Below, one piece after another: positions 8,635-15,252 of a stretch of 26,862 nt of DNA. A model generated the notes under the pieces. The model was not told the DNA's origin. It worked only from the letters and a program-made list of their open reading frames with translations, and searched no databases. Each line of letters starts with the position of its first letter. The stretch's first letter is position 1. The stretch is from NCBI GenBank assembly GCA_016839845.1, contig JAEOTL010000173.1:1-26862 (forward strand), in the 5' to 3' direction. Origin of the DNA: Promethearchaeota archaeon. Its GTDB lineage: Archaea; Asgardarchaeota; Lokiarchaeia; Sigynarchaeales; SOKP01. Both the position numbers and the translations under genes were made by a program.

Positions 8635-8691
8635 AATTCCGACCTAATCTCTCGAAAATCAAATTATAAAATAAAAAATAAGAAACTTATT

Positions 8692-9288
8692 TTAATCAAA
8701 TGTGGTACCGCATTCATTGCAAAAATTTGCGGTCCAGTTTACAGTTGATCCGCAATTCGGACAAGATTTTGAGCCAGGAGGGGCTCCCTCTGTAGATTCT
8801 GTTTCTTCTGCTTCTTCTTCCTTCTCTTTCTTAGGTTTCTTTACAAAAATCCTTCCAATAATCACAATAGTCACCCCTGAGAATTGGAGAGTAGTCCCAT
8901 ATGTAAAAAAACCTTTCAAATTATCCAAATAAAGATCAATCTGAGGATCTATAACAATGCCCGTAATATCAACGATTTTTGAAATCACCCAAATAATTAG
9001 AGCGATAGTACCAAAAGCTAGTCCAACACTAATAATCCATTTACCTAATCGATATTGATTGAACATTATTAAGAATGCACCAAATATTATTGCACCTCCT
9101 CCCCAGTCTGCGATGAATCTTATAACCGTCATAACAATTTGTAACAATTGTATAAGGCTCGGGAATTGATTAACCAAATAATCTTCTAAAAATTCATATA
9201 CACCTATACTCCCAACTGTGGAACTAAGGATCATCAGTATACCCCCGATGATCATTAAGACAATTCCTATTTTATTCCTTATGGTCAT
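8692..9288 (-). CDS. Membrane protein with C-terminal zinc ribbon, paralogue of 7297-7743
   Basis: The 198-residue protein has four or five membrane helices (about 8-30, 41-60, 64-84, 86-108, 133-150), a charged linker rich in Glu and Lys (about 152-170), and a C-terminal zinc ribbon. The ribbon is CPNCGS then CNECGT, two CxxC knuckles about 15 residues apart. GGILMILSSTVGSI and YRLGKWIISVGLAFG align with the paralogue at 7297-7743, and the two genes flank fdhD. Membrane anchor plus soluble zinc ribbon is a common archaeal architecture, but its role is unknown. The short upstream region, with no ribosome site, suggests a leaderless message. Confidence 0.7.
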   Translation of the reverse strand: MTIRNKIGIVLMIIGGILMILSSTVGSIGVYEFLEDYLVNQFPSLIQLLQIVMTVIRFIADWGGGAIIFGAFLIMFNQYRLGKWIISVGLAFGTIALIIWVISKIVDITGIVIDPQIDLYLDNLKGFFTYGTTLQFSGVTIVIIGRIFVKKPKKEKEEEAEETESTEGAPPGSKSCPNCGSTVNWTANFCNECGTTFD

Positions 9289-9339
9289 AGTCTTGAAATC
9301 TCATTAAAGTGTTTAATCTAATATTTATCATGCATGTAT

Positions 9340-9357
9340 TAATAATAATTATTATTA
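9340..9357. repeat. AT-only 18-bp perfect palindrome in a divergent intergenic region
   Basis: The 18 bases centred at 9348/9349 form a perfect inverted repeat made only of TAA/TTA units, within the 106-base gap between two divergently transcribed genes. A CATGCATG palindrome lies just upstream at 9329-9336. The position suits an operator or overlapping TATA elements for both genes, but such AT-only symmetry also arises by chance in this composition. Confidence 0.3.
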
Positions 9358-9394
9358 TATTATATTACAACTTTCAACAAGAGATACCACTAAT

Positions 9395-10084
9395 ATGATA
9401 TTTGATAACTTTATTTATGAAGAAAGAATGACTACTGTTCGACAAACGTCTGGGATGGATAATAAGCCATTGGAAAAGTATATTTCATCGTGTAAAAATG
9501 ACTTTTTCCCAGAAATAGAAAATAGGGGAGCAAGAGTCATATGCTTATTACAAGGTGTTATTGGGATTCCTCGCAATATATTTTTGCAAATTACTCGGTA
9601 TTCCGATGTCGAAACATATCATAAAATTCAAATTAAGAAAACTAGAAAAGAAATAGCTCTGGTTGAGAATGAGCAAGTTAAAATTCTCACTTCAATTACA
9701 TCCCGTCCGAAAGATCCTTTTCCTATTGATGATTATCGCCCCATTTATTCTAACAGAGTGTTTTATATTCATAAGAAAGATATTGAGCAATGTGCTGATT
9801 TATCCTACAACAAAGTTTGGCCTCTTTATGAAGCTTGGGGTTGTAGTGTGCTTGGACTCTTCTCTTCTCTCTCTTTTGAAAGATTGCACGCAATAAAATT
9901 ATTCGCGGGGTATAAATCGATATCTCACTGGGAAGAAACTCGTAAACTTACCGGTATCAAACCAGATGACATTGATAAGACTTTATGGGAGGAGGGGAAA
10001 AGAGCAGTATTCCAAAGAGCTGCATTTACTTTGAAAAGCAATGTATCTTTAATGAGAACCGCTTATCTTCCTAATACCAAATAA
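9395..10084 (+). CDS. Dimeric alpha-beta barrel (NIPSNAP-like) protein, unknown function
   Basis: The 229-residue protein lacks membrane segments. Its second half (RVFYIHKKDIEQ, VWPLYEAWGCSVLGLF, HAIKLFAGYKSISHWEE) has the beta-alpha-beta rhythm and central Trp-Pro-rich helix of NIPSNAP/stress-responsive alpha-beta barrel domains. The first half (ICLLQGVIGIPRNIFLQITRYSDVETYHKI) may be a diverged second copy. Such proteins often form ferredoxin-like dimers that bind small hydrophobic molecules, but no catalytic residues can be named. The first ATG is used here; an in-frame ATG at 9428 is an alternative start. It converges on fwdC with a 35-base gap. Confidence 0.6.
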   Translation: MIFDNFIYEERMTTVRQTSGMDNKPLEKYISSCKNDFFPEIENRGARVICLLQGVIGIPRNIFLQITRYSDVETYHKIQIKKTRKEIALVENEQVKILTSITSRPKDPFPIDDYRPIYSNRVFYIHKKDIEQCADLSYNKVWPLYEAWGCSVLGLFSSLSFERLHAIKLFAGYKSISHWEETRKLTGIKPDDIDKTLWEEGKRAVFQRAAFTLKSNVSLMRTAYLPNTK

Positions 10085-10119
10085 AAGATATAAAATAGAA
10101 AGAGTAGTTTAAATGATTT

Positions 10120-10971
10120 TTAAGCGGCTATATAAAGCCTGCCATTTGAGCTGTTTGATATTTCTCCCGTTTTCTTGTCTATTTTGGAATGGTTTTTCGC
10201 AACAGAGTGATCACCACTATATTCAATAAATTTCCCCGTTATCTTATCTCCGTTCATAAGTTCGATCTCTTTTACTTCACCGACTTTCTTAAAAGAAGGC
10301 AGTCTTCTAGATACTTTTCCCTTGACCACAATTGTACCTCTTACTAGATCTGCTCCCGTACATCTATCACAATCACCTTCAACAATTATTGTCCCACCAT
10401 GGCTATGAATTCCTAAAAAGGAGCCAGCACTCCCACATATTAGTGTTGGAAACCTTTTTGCCGGTTTAGAGCCATTTACCCAGGTTAGGGCCTCATCACC
10501 TATTCGTCCATGAACTTTTATAATTCCATTTTGCATTCCTTTCCAAAATCCTCTATAAGCCGCACCTACATAATTACCCGCATTCCCTGTAATCTCGAGT
10601 TCCCCACCATTCAACATAGCGCCAGCCCAATCATCTGCATTACCATACACAATGATTTTCCCACCAGACATGTTATTCCCTACATGCATTCCCACACTGC
10701 TATTTATAACAATTTCTCCGCCTGTCATTTTTTCTCCAATGCGCTTAACATTAGAGACATCCCCATCAATCACGATCTTTGTATCTGCTATATCCGCAGT
10801 TTTTCCCGACACACCAAAGAAGTCTCCGAGGGCTTTTGCTTCGTTACCATGATAGACTTCTAAATTTTTTATTTCCGCAGCGGTTTTTCCAGAGAAATTG
10901 TCAGGTGAAATGACATCTGCTTCTACAGGAAAATCAGTTTGCGTTTTAAATTTCAACTTAATCTCAGGCAT
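10120..10971 (-). CDS. fwdC: Formylmethanofuran dehydrogenase subunit C
   Basis: The 283-residue protein is a right-handed beta-helix built from repeated turns such as GGEIVINSSVG, GGKIIVYGNAD, GGELEITGNAG and GGTIIVEGD, the GltB-C-terminal-like fold of FwdC. In the complex this subunit forms a structural scaffold next to the tungsten subunit FwdB. Length and motifs (VGNNMSGG, WAGAMLNGG, GSFLGIHSHGG) fit the family. It is the last gene of the operon and starts five bases after the fwdB stop, consistent with translational coupling. No fwdA follows, and the next gene is convergent. Confidence 0.92.
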   Translation of the reverse strand: MPEIKLKFKTQTDFPVEADVISPDNFSGKTAAEIKNLEVYHGNEAKALGDFFGVSGKTADIADTKIVIDGDVSNVKRIGEKMTGGEIVINSSVGMHVGNNMSGGKIIVYGNADDWAGAMLNGGELEITGNAGNYVGAAYRGFWKGMQNGIIKVHGRIGDEALTWVNGSKPAKRFPTLICGSAGSFLGIHSHGGTIIVEGDCDRCTGADLVRGTIVVKGKVSRRLPSFKKVGEVKEIELMNGDKITGKFIEYSGDHSVAKNHSKIDKKTGEISNSSNGRLYIAA

Positions 10972-10976
10972 TTATC

Positions 10977-12302
10977 TCATTCACCCTTTTTTTTTTTAAC
11001 TACTTCAATAAGCCTTTCTAATATATCTTTATCAGTTAAACATTCACCAGGAGCATCTTTAACTTTTCGCAATCTAAGTGGTACACTGTCCATTCGATAA
11101 GCAGTACCTTCGCATTCAATTCCGGCGATAGCAGGAGGAAGAACGACATCAGCGTTTACAGAGGTAGGTGTATGATGTGGTTCAATAGCGATCATTGGAT
11201 GCTTAAACAAATTTCTAACTGAATCAGCAGGAAAATTGCTTGCTGGATCCGAGGCAACAATCAATGAAGCATCGATTTCATTCCTCATCAATATATCAAC
11301 AGATGAAAATTCTCCCGGATTATAACGAGGATATCCTTTAGAGAAATCAATTGAATATGCATATCCTGTGTTCCATGTAAATACTTGATTCGCACCAGCA
11401 ACATTATAATGACCCCGCATGGGGGTCAACAAAAATTTAGTGTGATCATTTAATTCTCTTACCAAACAAATTGCAGCATCAACATTTCGATGATGTGCCA
11501 GAGACTGAGTGAGACCCATTCCGAAAAACACTACTCCAAAATTGCAGGATTTCAATTTATCTACTAAAGCTATAATATCTTTCATTGATACTCCAGAGAC
11601 TTCTTCTTCATCTAGCTCTGTTCCTCTGAGGATTGCTCTCATTGCATTTATGAGTTCGTAGTCTTCACTTGGGTTTACTTGAACGAAAAGATCTGCTATT
11701 TGGGCTGTATGTGTATTTCTTGGGTCAACCACTATGATTTGTCTATCATTTCTGCCATCTTTTCTGAAATAACCCCTTACAAATTCGCTATATCGCCCTA
11801 GATGTCTTGGATGTGCGTGTACTGGATTGCATCCCCAGAATACGACAAGATCAGCTCTATTTTTATATTCTCCTAATGTTGATGTGGGTGCACCAACGTC
11901 TTGAATTGCTAACAATGATGGTCCGTGACATACAGACGCGGTATTATCTAATATACTACCTAAAATCTCTGCTAACTCCACACCTTTACCTTGGGCTTCA
12001 CATTCAGTACTAGAAAATCCGTATAGTAAAGGCCTTTTAGCTTTTACTAAGATATCAGCAGCCTTGTCAAGTGCTTCATCCCATGACACTTCTTTAAAAG
12101 AACCATTATCCTTAATTAAAGGTTTTTCATATCGGTGATCACTAGGATTTGATGCAAAATATTTTTTTGATCCAATCTGACATCCATTCCTTACTTCTAT
12201 AACCTTTTGAGTAGCAATGTCTATATCTACTTCTAAATCATCACATAAAGTTCCACAGAATGGACAAATAACATCCGTAGTAGTCTCGATTTTTTCTACC
12301 AT
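10977..12302 (-). CDS. fwdB: Formylmethanofuran dehydrogenase subunit B (Mo/W catalytic subunit)
   Basis: The 441-residue protein belongs to the formate dehydrogenase/DMSO-reductase molybdopterin superfamily. The N-terminal CPFCGTLCDD (Cys13, Cys16, Cys20) together with Cys41 binds one [4Fe-4S] cluster. ASVCHGPS puts Cys125 where FwdB coordinates tungsten or molybdenum, so this is a cysteine rather than a selenocysteine enzyme. FFGMGLTQS and DPRNTHTAQIADLF contact the bis-pterin cofactor. The subunit interconverts CO2 and formate using ferredoxin electrons, and FwdA (absent here) attaches formate to methanofuran. An overlapping GTG at 12308 shares bases with the fwdD stop, but AAGGAG is spaced better for the ATG at 12302. 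Confidence 0.95.
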   Translation of the reverse strand: MVEKIETTTDVICPFCGTLCDDLEVDIDIATQKVIEVRNGCQIGSKKYFASNPSDHRYEKPLIKDNGSFKEVSWDEALDKAADILVKAKRPLLYGFSSTECEAQGKGVELAEILGSILDNTASVCHGPSLLAIQDVGAPTSTLGEYKNRADLVVFWGCNPVHAHPRHLGRYSEFVRGYFRKDGRNDRQIIVVDPRNTHTAQIADLFVQVNPSEDYELINAMRAILRGTELDEEEVSGVSMKDIIALVDKLKSCNFGVVFFGMGLTQSLAHHRNVDAAICLVRELNDHTKFLLTPMRGHYNVAGANQVFTWNTGYAYSIDFSKGYPRYNPGEFSSVDILMRNEIDASLIVASDPASNFPADSVRNLFKHPMIAIEPHHTPTSVNADVVLPPAIAGIECEGTAYRMDSVPLRLRKVKDAPGECLTDKDILERLIEVVKKKKGE

Positions 12303-12304
12303 TT

Positions 12305-12700
12305 TCACGTCTCCTTTAATAATTTGATTAAATTCAAAGCATCTAATACCTTGCCGTTTGGAACGACTTCAACAGACGCTTTCATGCCTTTATATGTGGG
12401 GGTGCCACATGATTGTGAGTCCGGATTAACAACTTGATTTGCCCATGGACCCATAGGTATGAATATTATTCCTGGATGAGGACCTTCTTCTGAAATCGTA
12501 GAATAAACTAAAACATCTCCAAAATCAGTTGCGACTCTCACTGGAGAACCCACTAGGCAATCCAACTTCTTAAAATCCTCTTTATCAAAAGCGCATATGC
12601 CAGCTGCACGGACATTTTCTCTGGAAACTTTACCTCCTTCAAGAGCTACGCCTTGTTCTATTGTGCGGCAGGTTATTAGTGTTAAATTATTTAAACTCAT
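12305..12700 (-). CDS. fwdD: Formylmethanofuran dehydrogenase subunit D
   Basis: The 131-residue protein starts MSLNNLTLITCRTIEQG and continues through SPVRVATDFGDVLVYS, PHPGIIFIPMGPWANQVVNP and GTPTYKGM. This is the double-psi beta-barrel that caps the bis-pterin site and corresponds to the C-terminal molybdopterin-binding domain of formate dehydrogenases. I chose the ATG that overlaps the upstream polyferredoxin stop as ATGA, with a long purine-rich ribosome site (GGAGGAGAAGAAGG). A longer frame reaches back 22 codons but would read through the polyferredoxin coding region. The normal family length of about 130 residues supports the shorter form. Confidence 0.93.
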   Translation of the reverse strand: MSLNNLTLITCRTIEQGVALEGGKVSRENVRAAGICAFDKEDFKKLDCLVGSPVRVATDFGDVLVYSTISEEGPHPGIIFIPMGPWANQVVNPDSQSCGTPTYKGMKASVEVVPNGKVLDALNLIKLLKET

Positions 12701-13425
12701 TCCTTCTTCTCCTCCGAGGTTCCACTCCATCTTAATGTCTTCAATCTTTCTAAGAGTGGTACCCAAAACATCTCACTGAATTCACCTGAAGTTTTAACTT
12801 CAGTAATTTTTAATTTTACTGCCCCTGTCGGACAGCCATTATCACATGCTCCGCAAGCAATACATTTATCAGCATCGACAACTACATTTGGAACTGTTTC
12901 CCAGCCTTTGTCAGACTTAGGAGGAACAGTTATAGCTCCAGATGGGCAAACGTCTGCACAAGTTTGACAACCACCAGCGCACTCTTCGTCAACGATGCTC
13001 ACTTCAGCAACAGTATATTGTTTTGCAACACGTTCAACCCCATCATTCGCAACTAATTTTTTTGCTTCAAATTCTAATTTGGGAACAACATGTTCTTTAA
13101 TTATCATAATATCATCTAACTCGACCACTTCACCGTCTTTTTTTAATGTTAAAGCACTAAAAGGGCACATATATACACACGTGCCACAAAAAACACACGC
13201 TTCTGGGTCATATACTTCGGGGATTATATCTTCTAAAGTTGGAAATCGACGGGATGTGCCTACTGGACCACGAGAAATAGCATCTTTAGGACATACTCTT
13301 GCACAAGTTCCGCAGCCTACACATCTTTCACGGTTTAGCATTAATTCCAGACTTTCGGTAAGGAATTGAACTTTTACGTGTTCTAGTTCTTTACTAATCG
13401 ATCTTGATATTTTTGGAAATGAAAT
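12697..13425 (-). CDS. fwdF: Polyferredoxin of the formylmethanofuran dehydrogenase operon, probable ATT start
   Basis: The protein carries four [4Fe-4S] motifs. Counting from the ATG at 13341, they are Cys7-10-13-17, Cys49-52-55-59, Cys121-125-128-132 (with one CxxxC variation) and Cys160-163-166-170. It would carry electrons to FwdB. Methanogen FwdF has twice as many clusters, so this is a half-size version. The frame is open and protein-like for 28 codons upstream of the first ATG (ISKELEHVKV, then FLTESLEL before the first cluster), matching the usual FwdF-type leader. No ATG, GTG or TTG occurs there. An ATT at 13423-13425 stands six bases after a perfect GAGGTG. I therefore annotate from ATT; the conservative start is 13341. 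Confidence 0.85.
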   Translation of the reverse strand: MSFPKISRSISKELEHVKVQFLTESLELMLNRERCVGCGTCARVCPKDAISRGPVGTSRRFPTLEDIIPEVYDPEACVFCGTCVYMCPFSALTLKKDGEVVELDDIMIIKEHVVPKLEFEAKKLVANDGVERVAKQYTVAEVSIVDEECAGGCQTCADVCPSGAITVPPKSDKGWETVPNVVVDADKCIACGACDNGCPTGAVKLKITEVKTSGEFSEMFWVPLLERLKTLRWSGTSEEKKE

Positions 13426-13437
13426 TTATTACACCTC
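13423..13437 (-). promoter_or_regulatory. Strong Shine-Dalgarno site before a putative ATT start of fwdF
   Basis: Read on the minus strand, GAGGTG (13437-13432) matches the archaeal anti-Shine-Dalgarno sequence. It is followed by six bases and then ATT, the first sense codon after two in-frame TAA stops. The site overlaps the TGA stop of the upstream ferredoxin. No canonical start in this frame lies within reach of it: the ATG at 13341 is about 90 bases away and has no ribosome site of its own. Confidence 0.55.
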
Positions 13438-13693
13438 ACTTAACTTCAATAATTTCTAACGATATTGCTGACTGGGGGCACGCAGCAATACAAACACCGC
13501 AACCGTCGCAATTAGCTTTTCTTTCATCTTTGTATATGTCATATGCTATCCCATTTTTTACTAAAATTACCGCATTCTCTTCAGTTAAATAACTCTTATG
13601 TTTTAACTGATCAAAATTAATCGGACATGAAACAACACATACATTACAGCCGGTACAAATGTTTCGGTTAATCTTAAGCCTGTATACTTGCAT
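13436..13693 (-). CDS. fwdG: Two-[4Fe-4S] ferredoxin, FwdG-like, first gene of the fwd operon
   Basis: The 85-residue protein has two cluster motifs: Cys13-16-19-23 (CTGCNVCVVSCP) and Cys62-65-68-72 (CDGCGVCIAACP). Each motif's last cysteine is followed by proline, as in 2[4Fe-4S] ferredoxins. The size matches FwdG, the small ferredoxin that links the polyferredoxin to the catalytic core. The spacer between the two motifs is longer than in clostridial ferredoxins. AAGGAG at 13699-13704 precedes the ATG. The gene directly abuts the polyferredoxin, and it leads a block of five genes on the minus strand with overlaps or gaps of only a few bases. Confidence 0.87.
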   Translation of the reverse strand: MQVYRLKINRNICTGCNVCVVSCPINFDQLKHKSYLTEENAVILVKNGIAYDIYKDERKANCDGCGVCIAACPQSAISLEIIEVK

Positions 13694-13720
13694 GATTACT
13701 CCTTAAATTTAACTAACGGT

Positions 13721-13730
13721 TTTTATATTT
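13721..13730 (-). promoter_or_regulatory. Candidate TATA box of the fwd operon
   Basis: On the minus strand AAATATAAAA lies about 28 bases before the start codon of the leading ferredoxin gene. An archaeal transcript would then begin close to the AAGGAG ribosome site, giving a very short leader. The region is AT-rich, so the call rests on position as well as sequence. Confidence 0.4.
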
Positions 13731-13978
13731 CTTATAAAAATGTTAATTTGAGTTAGCTTGAAATATGATTTATTAGTTATTTCTTTATGATAAAATATTC
13801 ATTTAATTTAAATTAGGAAGTGTTCATTTTATTAAAAAATTTGTTGTATGGAATATAAGGGTCACCTAATAAAAAGGACTTGAGCAAACTTAGATTATCC
13901 TTAAACTTATTAATCTCTAAACGAATGTTATAATAAGCATCTTGTATATAGTTAGCACATTAAAATTGTAGCTCTGGC

Positions 13979-15118
13979 ATGGAATATTCTAAAAGTGAAG
14001 ATTGTCTTATTTTTTATGCGTTTACTCCCAAATACACGAAATTCCGTCAGGTTTCTTCAGCAGTTTTGGACTTTATGAAAAATAAGCAATCTACGGATCC
14101 TTCAGATAGGTTTAATTTTGTGGTTTACTTAAAAGATGGTCCTAATTATTTGGATCATTTTGTTTTTGACCCCATTTATATTGTGAGCACTCTGAAATCA
14201 TTAAATAAGGACATCGTAAGAGCAAACTTAGCAGGGGGAATATTTATAGCAATAACGTTCATTATAGAGGTCTACAAAAAAATATCTCAAAAATTCTTTC
14301 GGTTAGTAATATTAGCAGATAGTGCTACATACGAGATCCCCGACGATTATCTGCCTGCGCTAGAGGAACTCATTAAAAAGGTAAAGGATATGCCCTTTTT
14401 TATAGATATTGTGCTAATTGGATCCCCATACTCAGACAAAGCTCAAAAATTACTAAGATTAGCAAATTTAGCAAATGGGGAGTTGTATGGAATTAGAAAT
14501 GTTAAAAGATTAAATTCTGTTCTAAAAACTCTTTCAGAAAAGAAATATGTATCAGACCCATCATTTGTAAAAAAAATTCGAACGATTCTCCCTGAAAACG
14601 AGCAGTTTTATATTAATCTAGCAGATAACCCATCAAAAGTTGATAATATAGAATCATGTTCAATTTGTTTCCAAAAGGATGATCATAGTATTGTTAAATG
14701 TCCTTCTTGCGACACAGTAACTCATGAAGTGTGTTGGGCGCAGTGGGCAGAAACGACTAATATTGGGATTCCTCATGTGTTTCGATGTCATAACTGTTTC
14801 AATATTTTAACGCTTGATAAAAATTATGTCATCGATGTTCAAAAAGGGAAAATCCCTACAATTGCAGATTTAAATAAAATGAAAAAAAAAGATATAATTT
14901 CGTATCTACATGAAATTGAAACTAAATCTCACCCCAAAATTGTCCATAAGGATGATCCAATGGTAGTAGGGGATGAATACTCCGGGGAACTCCCTCTTTC
15001 CATTCAGGAAGAAGAACTTAGGAAAAAAACAAGTCATATCAAAATTTGCCCAAATTGTAGCAAAATCATGATAGGAGATAAGAAGAATTGTCCATCTTGT
15101 GGTTTTTCCCTTTTCTAA
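13979..15118 (+). CDS. vWA-like protein with C4HC3 (RING/PHD-like) finger and C-terminal zinc ribbon
   Basis: The 379-residue protein appears to have three parts. Residues 8-190 read as a von Willebrand A-like Rossmann fold: strand LIFYAF, RFNFVVYLKDG, the helix after NLAGGIFIA, RLVILADS and FFIDIVLIGSP. The MIDAS DxSxS is degenerate (AFTPK). Residues 227-273 contain C-x2-C-x10-C-x2-C-x4-H-x2-C-x17-C-x2-C, a C4HC3 cross-brace pattern as in RING-CH or PHD fingers. Residues 357-374 form a CPNC/CPSC zinc ribbon. vWA followed by a RING-like finger recalls eukaryotic Ssl1/p44 of TFIIH and some vWA-RING ubiquitin ligases, but sequence alone does not prove homology. It lies divergently from the fwd operon and has a TATA-like TGTATATA about 30 bases upstream of the ATG. 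Confidence 0.65.
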   Translation: MEYSKSEDCLIFYAFTPKYTKFRQVSSAVLDFMKNKQSTDPSDRFNFVVYLKDGPNYLDHFVFDPIYIVSTLKSLNKDIVRANLAGGIFIAITFIIEVYKKISQKFFRLVILADSATYEIPDDYLPALEELIKKVKDMPFFIDIVLIGSPYSDKAQKLLRLANLANGELYGIRNVKRLNSVLKTLSEKKYVSDPSFVKKIRTILPENEQFYINLADNPSKVDNIESCSICFQKDDHSIVKCPSCDTVTHEVCWAQWAETTNIGIPHVFRCHNCFNILTLDKNYVIDVQKGKIPTIADLNKMKKKDIISYLHEIETKSHPKIVHKDDPMVVGDEYSGELPLSIQEEELRKKTSHIKICPNCSKIMIGDKKNCPSCGFSLF

Positions 15119-15170
15119 ATTATACCCTTTTTGCATGAAAATAATCAAAACTAGGATCTATAAACCATAT

Positions 15171-15180
15171 CTTTAAATAT
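15171..15180 (+). promoter_or_regulatory. Candidate TATA box of the korAB operon
   Basis: CTTTAAATAT lies 73 bases before korA. It fits an archaeal TATA element with transcription starting near 15200 and a leader of about 50 bases that includes the GAGGTTT ribosome site at about 15239. Other AT-rich candidates are nearby. Confidence 0.3.
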
Positions 15181-15252
15181 TTTAGGGCTAAATCAAGAAA
15201 TAAAACAAAACTTTAAGATTTTAAAAGGTTATCAACCGAGGTTTAAAACAAT

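Noticed and set aside
8273..8647. A plus-strand reading frame antisense to fdhD
   Set aside because: It is the mirror of a highly conserved gene and has no recognisable motif or ribosome site.
12701..12766. A 22-codon N-terminal extension of fwdD
   Set aside because: It overlaps the polyferredoxin reading frame, the family starts at the inner ATG, and that ATG has a strong ribosome site and an ATGA overlap with the upstream stop.
12995..13369. A plus-strand 124-codon frame antisense to the polyferredoxin
   Set aside because: The opposite strand has 16 correctly spaced cluster cysteines, and this frame is a compositional shadow.
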